Shown here piece by piece: positions 11,524 to 18,603 of a DNA stretch of 64,000 bases. A program made the translations under genes and the position numbers. Under the pieces are notes generated by a model. The model saw nothing but the letters and a program-made list of their open reading frames with translations, had not been told where the DNA came from and did no database searches. How positions within the stretch are numbered: the stretch's first letter is position 1; each line of letters opens with the position of its first letter. Source of the DNA: Pseudomonadota bacterium (lineage in GTDB: Bacteria > Pseudomonadota > Gammaproteobacteria > Burkholderiales > Burkholderiaceae_C); the NCBI GenBank assembly GCA_023387335.1, contig JAEWIF010000050.1, positions 1-64,000 of the forward strand, read 5' to 3'.

Positions 11524-11853
11524 ATGCGGATCGTGAGCACCTCGCTGCTGTTCTGGGCCGACGGCATGACCGTGCTGCCCGGCCTGGTGGTCGTGCATCC
11601 GCGCGTGCGCCGCGACCCCGGCCTGCTGGCGCACGAGGCCGTGCATTGCCGCCAGATGAAGGAAGTCGGCGTGCTGCGCTTCTGGTGGATGTACTTCACC
11701 TGCCCCGCCTTCCGGCTGTGGGCGGAGGTGGAGGCTTATCGCGTGTCGCTGCGCCACCAGCCCACCGGCCTGCGGCATTTCGCGCGCGCCCTGGCGGGTG
11801 GCTACCTGCTGAGCATCACGGCCGCCCAGGCCGAGCAGCTGCTGATCGGCTGA
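11524..11853 (+). CDS. Small uncharacterised protein with HExxH motif
   Basis: The product has 109 residues. HEAVH at residues 37-41, preceded by DPGLLA, is the zinc-binding HExxH arrangement of small metallopeptidases. A hydrophobic helix follows (FWWMYFTCPAFRLWAEVEAY), and that Glu-rich segment (WAEVEAY) could supply the third ligand. The protein is much shorter than typical M48 or M56 peptidases, so it may be a truncated or minimal relative. It lies 28 bp after xdhB on the same strand, so read-through is possible, but nothing links it to purines. The ATG at 11524 is the first in frame and has no strong ribosome site. Confidence 0.65.
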   Translation: MRIVSTSLLFWADGMTVLPGLVVVHPRVRRDPGLLAHEAVHCRQMKEVGVLRFWWMYFTCPAFRLWAEVEAYRVSLRHQPTGLRHFARALAGGYLLSITAAQAEQLLIG

Positions 11854-11868
11854 GCTGCTCTCCCGGCT

Positions 11869-12075
11869 TCAGAGATACCAGACCGCCAGCAGGCTGGCGC
11901 AGCCCCACATCAGGAGGCAGAGCATGCCGCCGAGCCGACCGACCTCGGCATCCGGCTCCACGAGTTCAGGCAGGTCCGCCACTTCCGGGGCCCACGAGGT
12001 CCAGCCGCTGGCCGGTCGCGCATGGAACGGGGCGCTGAAGGCGATGGCGGCGGCGGTGGTGTCGACGGGCGGCAT
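11869..12075 (-). CDS. Small membrane-anchored protein, unknown
   Basis: The product has 68 residues from MPPVDTTAAAIAF. The N-terminal half is Ala/Pro-rich with Trp pairs, and the C-terminus is one hydrophobic helix (GGMLCLLMWGCASLLAVWYL). That gives a C-tail-anchored topology. A purine-rich stretch (GCAGAGACC) lies just before the ATG. An upstream start 19 codons earlier is possible. No family was recognised. Confidence 0.45.
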   Translation of the reverse strand: MPPVDTTAAAIAFSAPFHARPASGWTSWAPEVADLPELVEPDAEVGRLGGMLCLLMWGCASLLAVWYL

Positions 12076-12239
12076 GGCGGTCTCTGCGGGTTGGTGTGGG
12101 TTCGTTCCAGCGAATGGTCGGACCCCTCGCAAGCCGGCCGTGTAGGAGGCCAGCCGTTGTCGGCGGCGGAGAACGTCGCGGCGCCCGGTGCAGAAACATC
12201 TCGCCCCGCGGGGGCGCGCCGACGCGGGACAATGCTTCG

Positions 12240-12521
12240 ATGGCTGCTTCCACCATCACCTTCGATGAGTTCCGGCGCGAGGCGCTGGCCCGCGGCTTCG
12301 ACGAGGTGCTGGAGCGCCAATGGGAGCCGCACACCGTGCTGGAGACCCACACCCATCCGTTCGCCGTGGAGGCGCTGGTGGTGCAGGGCGAGATGTGGCT
12401 GGATGGCCACCACCTGCTGCCCGGCGCGACCTTCCGGCTCGATGCGGACGTGCCGCATGCCGAGCGCTACGGCAGCGAAGGGGCTACGTACTGGGTGGCC
12501 CGGCGCAACCGCCCGGCCTGA
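12240..12521 (+). CDS. Single-domain cupin protein
   Basis: The product has 93 residues. The metal-binding cupin motif 1 is visible as HTHPFAVEALVVQGEMWLDG (His, His and Glu ligands), and motif 2 as PHAERYGSEG (His). This is one beta-barrel of the small RmlC/AraC-like cupin class, probably a metal-dependent small-molecule binder or enzyme. The ATG was chosen because the barrel begins directly after it (TITFDEFRREALARGFDEV). It stands alone between oppositely oriented small genes. The substrate is unknown. Confidence 0.75.
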   Translation: MAASTITFDEFRREALARGFDEVLERQWEPHTVLETHTHPFAVEALVVQGEMWLDGHHLLPGATFRLDADVPHAERYGSEGATYWVARRNRPA

Positions 12522-12526
12522 ACGGG

Positions 12527-12754
12527 TCAGCGCCCCTCGGGCGCGCCGCCTTCCGGCGAATCATCCTGCGGCGACTCGGTGTCGTGATCGGTCAGCACGC
12601 CCGCCTTGCGCACGCCGCGGCGCGCCTGGGCGGCCTGTTCGCGCGTGCGCGCCTGCGCGCCGGCACCGGAGGCGCCCTGCACGGGCAGGTCCGATTCGAC
12701 GTCGGGCAGGTGGGTGTCGCCGGTGAGCTTGGCGTTGGCTTTGGGGTCGGGCAT
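12527..12754 (-). CDS. Small disordered hydrophilic protein, unknown
   Basis: The product has 75 residues rich in Asp, Gln, Arg, Gly and Pro, with no hydrophobic core; it is probably intrinsically disordered. The reading is supported by a strong ribosome site (CGAGGAG, 6 bases before the ATG) rather than by recognised homology. The stop is 5 bp from the convergent cupin gene. Confidence 0.55.
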   Translation of the reverse strand: MPDPKANAKLTGDTHLPDVESDLPVQGASGAGAQARTREQAAQARRGVRKAGVLTDHDTESPQDDSPEGGAPEGR

Positions 12755-12832
12755 CGCGAACTCCTCGTGGTGGATCTGCGTTCGCGGCCAATCTAGTGCG
12801 GCGCGCCGCCGCCCGTCTGTAGGTTTTCGGCT

Positions 12833-13129
12833 CTAGCGGCGACCGGATGCTTCGCGCGCGAGCTGCAGGCCGCGGCCGAGCGACCACACGCCCCAGCAGA
12901 CCATCATCAGCGCCATCGTGTAGCCGGCGGCCGATTCGGGGACGAACCAGGTCGGCCAGCCGGGGAAGCGGTCGGCCAGCGTCGTCGCGGTGGAACCCGC
13001 CGCGCCCACCTGGGCCAGCAGCGAGAAGAGCAGCAGGATGGCGCCGGCGAAGAACATCCAGAGTCCCGCCTGCACGCTGCGGCGGGCAGCCGGGGAGACG
13101 GGCGAGGTCGTCGTGGTGTTGTCGAGCAT
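12833..13129 (-). CDS. Small two-helix membrane protein, unknown
   Basis: The product has 98 residues from MLDNTTTTSPV. There are two membrane helices: about 20-44 (GLWMFFAGAILLLFSLLAQV) and about 68-86 (MALMMVCWGVWSLGRGLQLA), joined by a short aromatic loop. A longer N-terminus is open but Arg-rich and unlikely. It is not in an obvious operon. No family was recognised. Confidence 0.55.
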   Translation of the reverse strand: MLDNTTTTSPVSPAARRSVQAGLWMFFAGAILLLFSLLAQVGAAGSTATTLADRFPGWPTWFVPESAAGYTMALMMVCWGVWSLGRGLQLAREASGRR

Positions 13130-13326
13130 GAACTCATCATGGCGCCGCCCTGTCACGTCTGACAGGCTCATCGCCTCGCAGCCCCCCGTAAAGGCCCGCC
13201 CCCGTGGCGCCATGCGCGCCCCCGATGCAGGGGACCCACACGCTCTCGGGCCCTCCCCCTGTCAAAGTTGTCGGTATCGGCTTACAGACGCACGCGGGAT
13301 TCACATTTAGTGTGCTACCCGATGCC

Positions 13327-13509
13327 ATGAGCGAGCCCGACAGCAAGCCCCAGTCCCAGCCTTCCCAGGACGCCCCCGACGACGGGACGCCGCGCCGTCC
13401 CGCGCGCAGCGGCGAAGGCCTCGACAGCGTGATCACGCGCATGCGCGAGCAGGAAGACCAGCGCGTGCAGAACGACCCCACCCTCGGCATCTCCCGCAAC
13501 GGGAACTGA
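13327..13509 (+). CDS. Small hydrophilic protein, unknown
   Basis: The product has 60 residues (MSEPDSKPQSQPS..., ending SRNGN). It is acidic, Pro- and Gln-rich at the start, then has an amphipathic stretch (SVITRMREQEDQRVQND). It resembles the short conserved hypotheticals scattered in Burkholderiales genomes. About 120 bp of non-coding DNA containing an A/T-richer stretch (ATTCACATTTAGTG) precedes it, a plausible promoter area. Confidence 0.5.
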   Translation: MSEPDSKPQSQPSQDAPDDGTPRRPARSGEGLDSVITRMREQEDQRVQNDPTLGISRNGN

Positions 13510-13619
13510 CGCGTCTGCTCCGTCCGACGCGCGGCGCGGTCCGCGCGCACGCACAGGCGGTGTGCATTCCGACGCGCGCGTGGGCGATCCACGCCAACAC
13601 TCCGTGCGCCAGGTGCTGC

Positions 13620-13805
13620 ATGGAACGCAAACCCCAAGCTCCCGCCAAGCCGACCCGGCCTTCGCCGAGCGTGCCGACCCGGCCGCAAGTCGGAACCGGC
13701 CGCTCCGGGCGTGGGTCCGCCAGCGCACTCGAGGCCTGGAAGAAGGCCGAGCTGACGCGCGTGCCGCGCGGCAACGGTCGCGATCCGGACCTGCCGACGC
13801 GCTGA
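13620..13805 (+). CDS. Possible small basic protein, unknown
   Basis: The product would have 61 residues (MERKPQAPAKPTRPSP...), Pro/Arg/Lys-rich, with a short helical segment SALEAWKKAELTR. There is no good ribosome site. A longer overlapping frame exists in the same direction, so the reading is uncertain. It was kept because its composition resembles real short hypotheticals and the neighbours have similar spacing. Confidence 0.3.
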   Translation: MERKPQAPAKPTRPSPSVPTRPQVGTGRSGRGSASALEAWKKAELTRVPRGNGRDPDLPTR

Positions 13806-13857
13806 ACTACGCGTTCCTCCTACAAGCGCCGGGCCTCTTCCGTTGTACGGTCGAGCC

Positions 13858-14097
13858 ATGGCTGTCACACCTCCCGAGATCGCGGTCCACGTCGGCCAGC
13901 GCCTGCGCGATGCGCGCGGCGACGAATGGACCGTGCGCGAGCTGCTGCCGATCGCCGCGATCGCCGGGGAGGCCGAGTGGTTCGTGGTGCGGCTGGACGT
14001 GCGCCGGTCGACCGGCGCCCGCAACTCGCTGGTGATGTCCACGCATGAGTTCGCCCAGCTGGCCCGCGGCGCGACCGCCCAGGGCCTTCCTGCCTGA
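13858..14097 (+). CDS. Small uncharacterised protein
   Basis: The product has 79 residues from MAVTPPEIAV. The pattern (VGQRLRDARGDEWTVRELLP, then EWFVVRLDVRRS, ending TAQGLPA) looks like a small folded beta-containing domain. The ATG is preceded only by a weak purine stretch. An inverted repeat with TGTAGG/CCTACA ends lies just downstream at 14111-14151. Confidence 0.5.
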   Translation: MAVTPPEIAVHVGQRLRDARGDEWTVRELLPIAAIAGEAEWFVVRLDVRRSTGARNSLVMSTHEFAQLARGATAQGLPA

Positions 14098-14110
14098 CTC
14101 CTGCCTGAGC

Positions 14111-14151
14111 TGTAGGCGGCGCATCCCGCCAAGTCGCCCCGCTCTCCTACA
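14111..14151. repeat. Inverted repeat with TGTAGG/CCTACA ends
   Basis: TGTAGG at 14111-14116 pairs with CCTACA at 14146-14151, enclosing GC-rich sequence. Related TAGG/CCTA-ended motifs occur at 12138 and 13815, and as a hairpin at 40045-40076. It may be a second short repeat family or a terminator-like stem. There is no T-tract. Confidence 0.4.
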
Positions 14152-14290
14152 GGGTCGCCGCTGAGGCAGGCCCACCATCCGTTCATTGCACCCGGTTACC
14201 GGGAGGCGAGACGGACTGGGAACCGCATGAGCGCTCCGTCGGCCCGCAAGGGTTTTGCCTCGCGCTCTGCGCCAACGGCCAGGCGGCCCG

Positions 14291-15436
14291 CTAGAGGGCC
14301 TTCATCCAGGCGGCCATCTCGTCGGCCACCTGCGCCACCAGCGCCGGCTGGCCCGCCAGGTAGTGGTTGCCGCCCTTCACGTCGATGTCGCGGATGCGGC
14401 CCGCCGCCGCGCGCAGCCAGGCCTCGCGCGTGCTCGGGAAGGTGGAGCGGTCGGCGGTGTAGGTGTGCAGCAGCACGGGCACCGAAGTCCGCGCGAGATT
14501 GGCCGGCCCGTCGGCGCGGCTGCGGGGCGACCACTGCGAGAGGAAACCGGTGAGCGACGTGATGCGGCCCATCTGGCTGGCCGCGTAGTTGACGGCGCGC
14601 GCGCCGTCCGCCCCGGCGCCCCACACGCTGCCGATATCGCGGTCGTTCGCGTCCAGCGACAGGTCCAGGCAACGCGGATCGGCATGGGTGCGGTGGATGA
14701 CGAACACCTGGTCGCGCGGGCTGCCCGGCGCCTTCAGGCCGCGCAGCAGCGCCAGTCGCTGCTCCACCCAGCGGTCGATGCGCGCCAGCCGCGCCTCCTG
14801 CGCGGCGCGGAAGCGCGCCAGGAACTCCGCGGAATACGGCGGCCGGTTGGCCGGGCTGTACATGTCCAGGTCGGGGTTGGCGGTGAGCGGATCGGCCTCG
14901 TCGAACACCGAGGGATCGATCCAGCGCCGCATCAGGAACGAGCGGCCCTCGTGCGCCGCGCACAGCGCCAGGCCCTGCACCGGCGGCAGGTCCTGCGGCG
15001 ACAGGCCCGCGGGGTCGCCGTCGACCATGCGATCGATCGTCAGGTTCTCGGCCTGCGCCTGGTAGAACGCCGCGAGCGCCGCGCCGCCGGAGTTGCCGAT
15101 CAGCACGACCTTGTCGTAGCCCTCCGAGTGCAGGAACCGCACGCCCGCCCCGAGGTCCTGGATCACCCGCTCCATCAGCAGCAGCGTGTCGTTGCCCGCG
15201 TAGCGCGAGTTCAGGCCCATGCAGGTGATGCCGCGCTCGGCCAGCGGGGCGATCAGGTAGTGCCCCATGAAGTTGCTGGCCGGGTGCATGACGATGGCCG
15301 CCACCTTCTTCGGGCCGACGGGCTCGGCCCAGGCGCCGTAGATGCGCGGGCGCAGCAGCTGCAGGCCCGACTGGCTCTCCAGCGCGGCGCCCGGCTTGAC
15401 GTCGATGGCGACCAGTTGGGGCACGGGCGTGGACAT
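14291..15436 (-). CDS. Alpha/beta hydrolase
   Basis: The product has 381 residues. The nucleophile elbow is GNSGGAA, Ser116, after the strand YDKVVLIG. A late GGNHYLAG supplies the probable catalytic His. KKVAAIVMHPASNFMGHYLI is the oxyanion-side strand of the fold. It is larger than a minimal hydrolase, with an inserted cap (about 150-260). It has no signal peptide and is cytoplasmic. It starts 13 bp after the LysR gene, so the two are probably cotranscribed and may act with the ketoacid oxidoreductase operon opposite. The substrate is unknown; an ester or thioester is inferred only from the fold. Confidence 0.85.
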   Translation of the reverse strand: MSTPVPQLVAIDVKPGAALESQSGLQLLRPRIYGAWAEPVGPKKVAAIVMHPASNFMGHYLIAPLAERGITCMGLNSRYAGNDTLLLMERVIQDLGAGVRFLHSEGYDKVVLIGNSGGAALAAFYQAQAENLTIDRMVDGDPAGLSPQDLPPVQGLALCAAHEGRSFLMRRWIDPSVFDEADPLTANPDLDMYSPANRPPYSAEFLARFRAAQEARLARIDRWVEQRLALLRGLKAPGSPRDQVFVIHRTHADPRCLDLSLDANDRDIGSVWGAGADGARAVNYAASQMGRITSLTGFLSQWSPRSRADGPANLARTSVPVLLHTYTADRSTFPSTREAWLRAAAGRIRDIDVKGGNHYLAGQPALVAQVADEMAAWMKAL

Positions 15437-15449
15437 CGGGCGATTGTCC

Positions 15450-16358
15450 TCAGTTCCGCGGCTCGCGGAACAGCTCGCCGATCAGCCCGCGCAGCCAGGC
15501 ATTGCCGGGGTCGGCCTCGAAGCGGCGGCTCCAGTGCAGCGACACGGTGAAGTCGCGTCCCGCCACCGGCGGCTCGACGATGGCGTAGCCGCCCTCCGCC
15601 GCGAAGCCCTGGGCGATGTTGCGCGGCATCACCACCGCCAGGTCGGTGGCGCGCACGATGGCCGGCAGCACCATGAAGTGCTCGGTGGTCAGCCGCAGCC
15701 GGTCCTCCACCTTCAGGCGCTGCAGGATGCGCAGCGTGTCCTCGTGGGTGCGCACGTTGACGAACTCCAGCTCGCGCAGCGCCTGCAGCAGCGCCGCGCC
15801 GCTGCGCTTCCTGCGCGTGAAGGGATGGCCCGCGCGCAGCAGCACGATGTAGCGGTCGCGCAGCAGCTCCAGGCGCTGGGTGTCGCGCACCTGCGGCAGG
15901 AAGCCGAAGGCGAAGTCGATGCGGCCGCCGTCCAGCGCGTCGGTGACCTCGGTGCGCGGCAGCGGCAGCGTCTCCAGCCGCACGCCCGGCGCGCGCTCGC
16001 GCAGCGCCGAGATCAGCTCGGGCAGGAAGCGGCCCTCGCCGATGTCGCTCATGTGGATGCGGAAGGTGCGCTGCGCGGCCGCGGGCTCGAAGCCGGCCGC
16101 GTCGGCCAGCGCCAGCTCGAGCGTGGCGAGCGCGCTGGCCACCGCGGGCGCCAGCCGGTCGGCGCGCGGCGTGGGCTTGACGCCGCCGGGCGCGCGCATG
16201 AACAGCGGATCGCCCAGCAGCGTGCGCAGGCGCGTCAGGCCCTGGCTGGCGGCCGGCTGCGTGAGGCCCAGGCGCTCGGCCGCGCGGCTGACGCTGCGCG
16301 CGCGATAGACCGCGTCGAACAGGCGCAGCAGGTTCAGGTCGACATCGGCGATATGCAT
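15450..16358 (-). CDS. LysR-type transcriptional regulator
   Basis: The product has 302 residues. The DNA-binding domain starts at the N-terminus (VDLNLLRLFDAVYRARSVSR, then LTQPAASQGLTRLRTLLGDP) and is followed by a full effector-binding domain. The start MHIADVDLNLLRL places the helix-turn-helix as in the family; upstream codons are not family-like. It is divergent from the iorA-iorB operon across 86 bp and upstream of the hydrolase gene, so it probably controls both. The effector is likely an aromatic or branched acid, but this is inference. Confidence 0.88.
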   Translation of the reverse strand: MHIADVDLNLLRLFDAVYRARSVSRAAERLGLTQPAASQGLTRLRTLLGDPLFMRAPGGVKPTPRADRLAPAVASALATLELALADAAGFEPAAAQRTFRIHMSDIGEGRFLPELISALRERAPGVRLETLPLPRTEVTDALDGGRIDFAFGFLPQVRDTQRLELLRDRYIVLLRAGHPFTRRKRSGAALLQALRELEFVNVRTHEDTLRILQRLKVEDRLRLTTEHFMVLPAIVRATDLAVVMPRNIAQGFAAEGGYAIVEPPVAGRDFTVSLHWSRRFEADPGNAWLRGLIGELFREPRN

Positions 16359-16444
16359 GCTGCTTATGTGACTTAGTCGGTTCATTGTATTGATGGATAA
16401 GCAGCCGGCGGGCACACTCGCCGCCGACACCGCGGAGCCCCACT

Positions 16445-18598
16445 TTGGAAGTCTCATTCAGCAAGGAAATCGAACTGCTGCGCAAGCAGCAGGGCGAACA
16501 GTTTCACGGCGAGGGCATCCTCGCCATCACCAAGGCGCTGCTGCAGTCCGGCGTGGCCTACGTCGGCGGCTACCAGGGCGCGCCCGTCTCGCACCTGCTG
16601 GACGTGATGGTCCAGGCCAAGCCCTACCTCGACGAGCTGGGCGTGCACGTGGAGGCCTGCTCCAACGAAGCGTCCGCCGCCGCGATGCTGGGCGCTTCCA
16701 TCCACTACCCGCTGCGCGGCGCGGTGACCTGGAAGTCCATCGTCGGCACCAACGTGGCTTCGGATGCGCTCTCGAACCTGTCGTCGCCCGGCGTCAAGGG
16801 CGGCGCGCTGATCGTGGTGGGCGAGGACTACGGCGAGGGCGCCTCGGTGATCCAGGAGCGCACCCATGCCTACGCGCTCAAGTCCACCATGTGCCTGCTG
16901 GACCCGCGGCCCGACCTGCCGCAGATGGTCAACATGGTCGAGCACGGCTTCCGCCTCTCGGAAGCGTCGAACATGCCGGCCATCCTGGAGCTGCGCATCC
17001 GCGCCTGCCACGTGCGCGGCAGCTTCGAGGCCAGGGACAACCTGCCGCCGCCCGTCTCCACGCGCCAGCTGATGGAGGACCCGGCCGCGTTCGACTACAA
17101 CCGCCTGGCGCATCCGCCGGTGACCTTCCGGCACGAGAAGCTCAAGGCCGAGGAGCGCATTCCGGCCGCGCGGCGCTACATCGTGGAGAACGGGCTCAAC
17201 GAGCTCCTGCCCGGCAAGCACCAGGACGTCGGCATCATCGTGCAGGGCGGCCTCTACAACGCGCTGGTGCGCAGCCTGCAGCAGCTGGGGCTGGCCGACG
17301 CTTTCGGCGAGAGCGACATCCCGCTGCTGGTCCTGAACGTCACCTATCCGCTCGTACCCGAGCAGGTGGCGGAGTTCTGCGCCGTCAAGCGCGCGGTGCT
17401 GGTGGTGGAAGAGGGCCAGCCCGAATACATCGAGCAGGAGATCGCCACGCACCTTCGCCGGCGCGACCTGCAGACCCGGCTGCACGGCAAGGACCTGCTG
17501 CCTTCGGGCGGCGAGTACACGGTCGAAGTGCTGTCGCAGGGGCTGACGCAGTTCGCTTCGAGCTACCTGCCGGGCGAAGGCCCCGAGTCCGCCAAGCGCT
17601 GGCTGGCCGACAACCGCGAGCGACGCGAGAAGGCCGCCGGCCTGCTGGCGCAGCCGCTGCCCGCGCGTCCGCCGAGCTTCTGCATCGGCTGCCCCGAGCG
17701 CCCGGTGTTCGCCGCGCTCAAGCTCGCGCAGCAGAAGACCGGCCCGGTGCACGTGGCCGCCGACATCGGCTGCCACGCGTTCGGCACCTTCGAGCCCTTC
17801 TCCACCGGCCACTCCATCCTGGGCTACGGCATGAGCCTGGCCAGCCGCGCCGGCGTGTCGCCGATGATGAACCGGCGCACGCTGGCGATCATGGGCGACG
17901 GCGGCTTCTGGCACAACGGCCTGCTCACCGGCGTCCAGAGCGCTCTCTTCAACGGCGACGACGCGGTGCTGCTGATCTTCAAGAACGGCTACACGTCCGC
18001 CACCGGCACGCAGGAGATCATCTCCACGCCGGAGGAGGACGCGAAGTTCGGCGCCGGCGACAAGGCGCGCAGCCTGGTCCACACCAACAAGACCATCGAA
18101 TCGACGCTGCAGGGCCTGGGCGTGAAGTGGATGCGCACCGTGCACACCTACGAGGTCGAGACGATGCGGCGCACGCTGGTCGAGGCCTTCACCAGCGACT
18201 TCGACGGCCTGAAGGTGATCGTGGCCGAAGGCGAATGCCAGCTGGAGCGCCAGCGCCGCATCAAGCCGTGGATCGCGAGCCTGCTCAAGCAGGGCAAGCG
18301 CGTGGTGAAGGTGAAGTACGGCGTGGACGAGGACGTGTGCAACGGCGACCACGCCTGCATCCGCCTGTCGGCCTGCCCCACGCTCACGCTCAAGGACAAC
18401 CCCGACCCGCTGAAGGTCGATCCGGTCGCCACCGTGATCGACGGCTGCGTGGGCTGCGGCCTGTGCGGCGCCAACGCGCATGCCGCCACGCTGTGCCCGA
18501 GCTTCTACCGCGCCGAGGTCGTGCAGAACCCGCGCTGGCACGAACGCCTGCTCCATTCCCTGCGCGGCGCCGTGGTGCGCGCGCTGCAACCCGCGTGA
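16445..18598 (+). CDS. iorA: 2-Ketoacid (indolepyruvate-type) ferredoxin oxidoreductase, alpha subunit
   Basis: The product has 717 residues. The N-terminal pyrimidine-binding domain (AYVGGYQGAPVSHLLDVM), the TPP-binding domain (CIGCPERPVF; MGDGGFWHNG, then a distal NGYTSATG) and a C-terminal ferredoxin-like domain with Cys motifs (CVGCGLCGANA) are all present. It converts aryl 2-ketoacids to acyl-CoA with reduction of ferredoxin, together with the beta subunit. The start is TTG: no ATG or GTG occurs in frame after the previous stop, and GGAG sits 8 bases upstream. The second iron-sulfur motif has irregular spacing (CNGDHACIRLSACP). The substrate is inferred from the family; other aromatic ketoacids are possible. 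Confidence 0.88.
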   Translation: MEVSFSKEIELLRKQQGEQFHGEGILAITKALLQSGVAYVGGYQGAPVSHLLDVMVQAKPYLDELGVHVEACSNEASAAAMLGASIHYPLRGAVTWKSIVGTNVASDALSNLSSPGVKGGALIVVGEDYGEGASVIQERTHAYALKSTMCLLDPRPDLPQMVNMVEHGFRLSEASNMPAILELRIRACHVRGSFEARDNLPPPVSTRQLMEDPAAFDYNRLAHPPVTFRHEKLKAEERIPAARRYIVENGLNELLPGKHQDVGIIVQGGLYNALVRSLQQLGLADAFGESDIPLLVLNVTYPLVPEQVAEFCAVKRAVLVVEEGQPEYIEQEIATHLRRRDLQTRLHGKDLLPSGGEYTVEVLSQGLTQFASSYLPGEGPESAKRWLADNRERREKAAGLLAQPLPARPPSFCIGCPERPVFAALKLAQQKTGPVHVAADIGCHAFGTFEPFSTGHSILGYGMSLASRAGVSPMMNRRTLAIMGDGGFWHNGLLTGVQSALFNGDDAVLLIFKNGYTSATGTQEIISTPEEDAKFGAGDKARSLVHTNKTIESTLQGLGVKWMRTVHTYEVETMRRTLVEAFTSDFDGLKVIVAEGECQLERQRRIKPWIASLLKQGKRVVKVKYGVDEDVCNGDHACIRLSACPTLTLKDNPDPLKVDPVATVIDGCVGCGLCGANAHAATLCPSFYRAEVVQNPRWHERLLHSLRGAVVRALQPA

Positions 18599-18603
18599 AC
18601 ACG

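Noticed and set aside
13562..14035. A 157-codon frame across 13620-14035
   Set aside because: Ser/Arg/Cys-rich composition typical of a shadow frame; the gene at 13858 in another frame looks protein-like.
11524..14290. Prophage or genomic island remnant
   Set aside because: No integrase, attachment-site repeats or phage genes are seen, and base composition is similar to the flanks.
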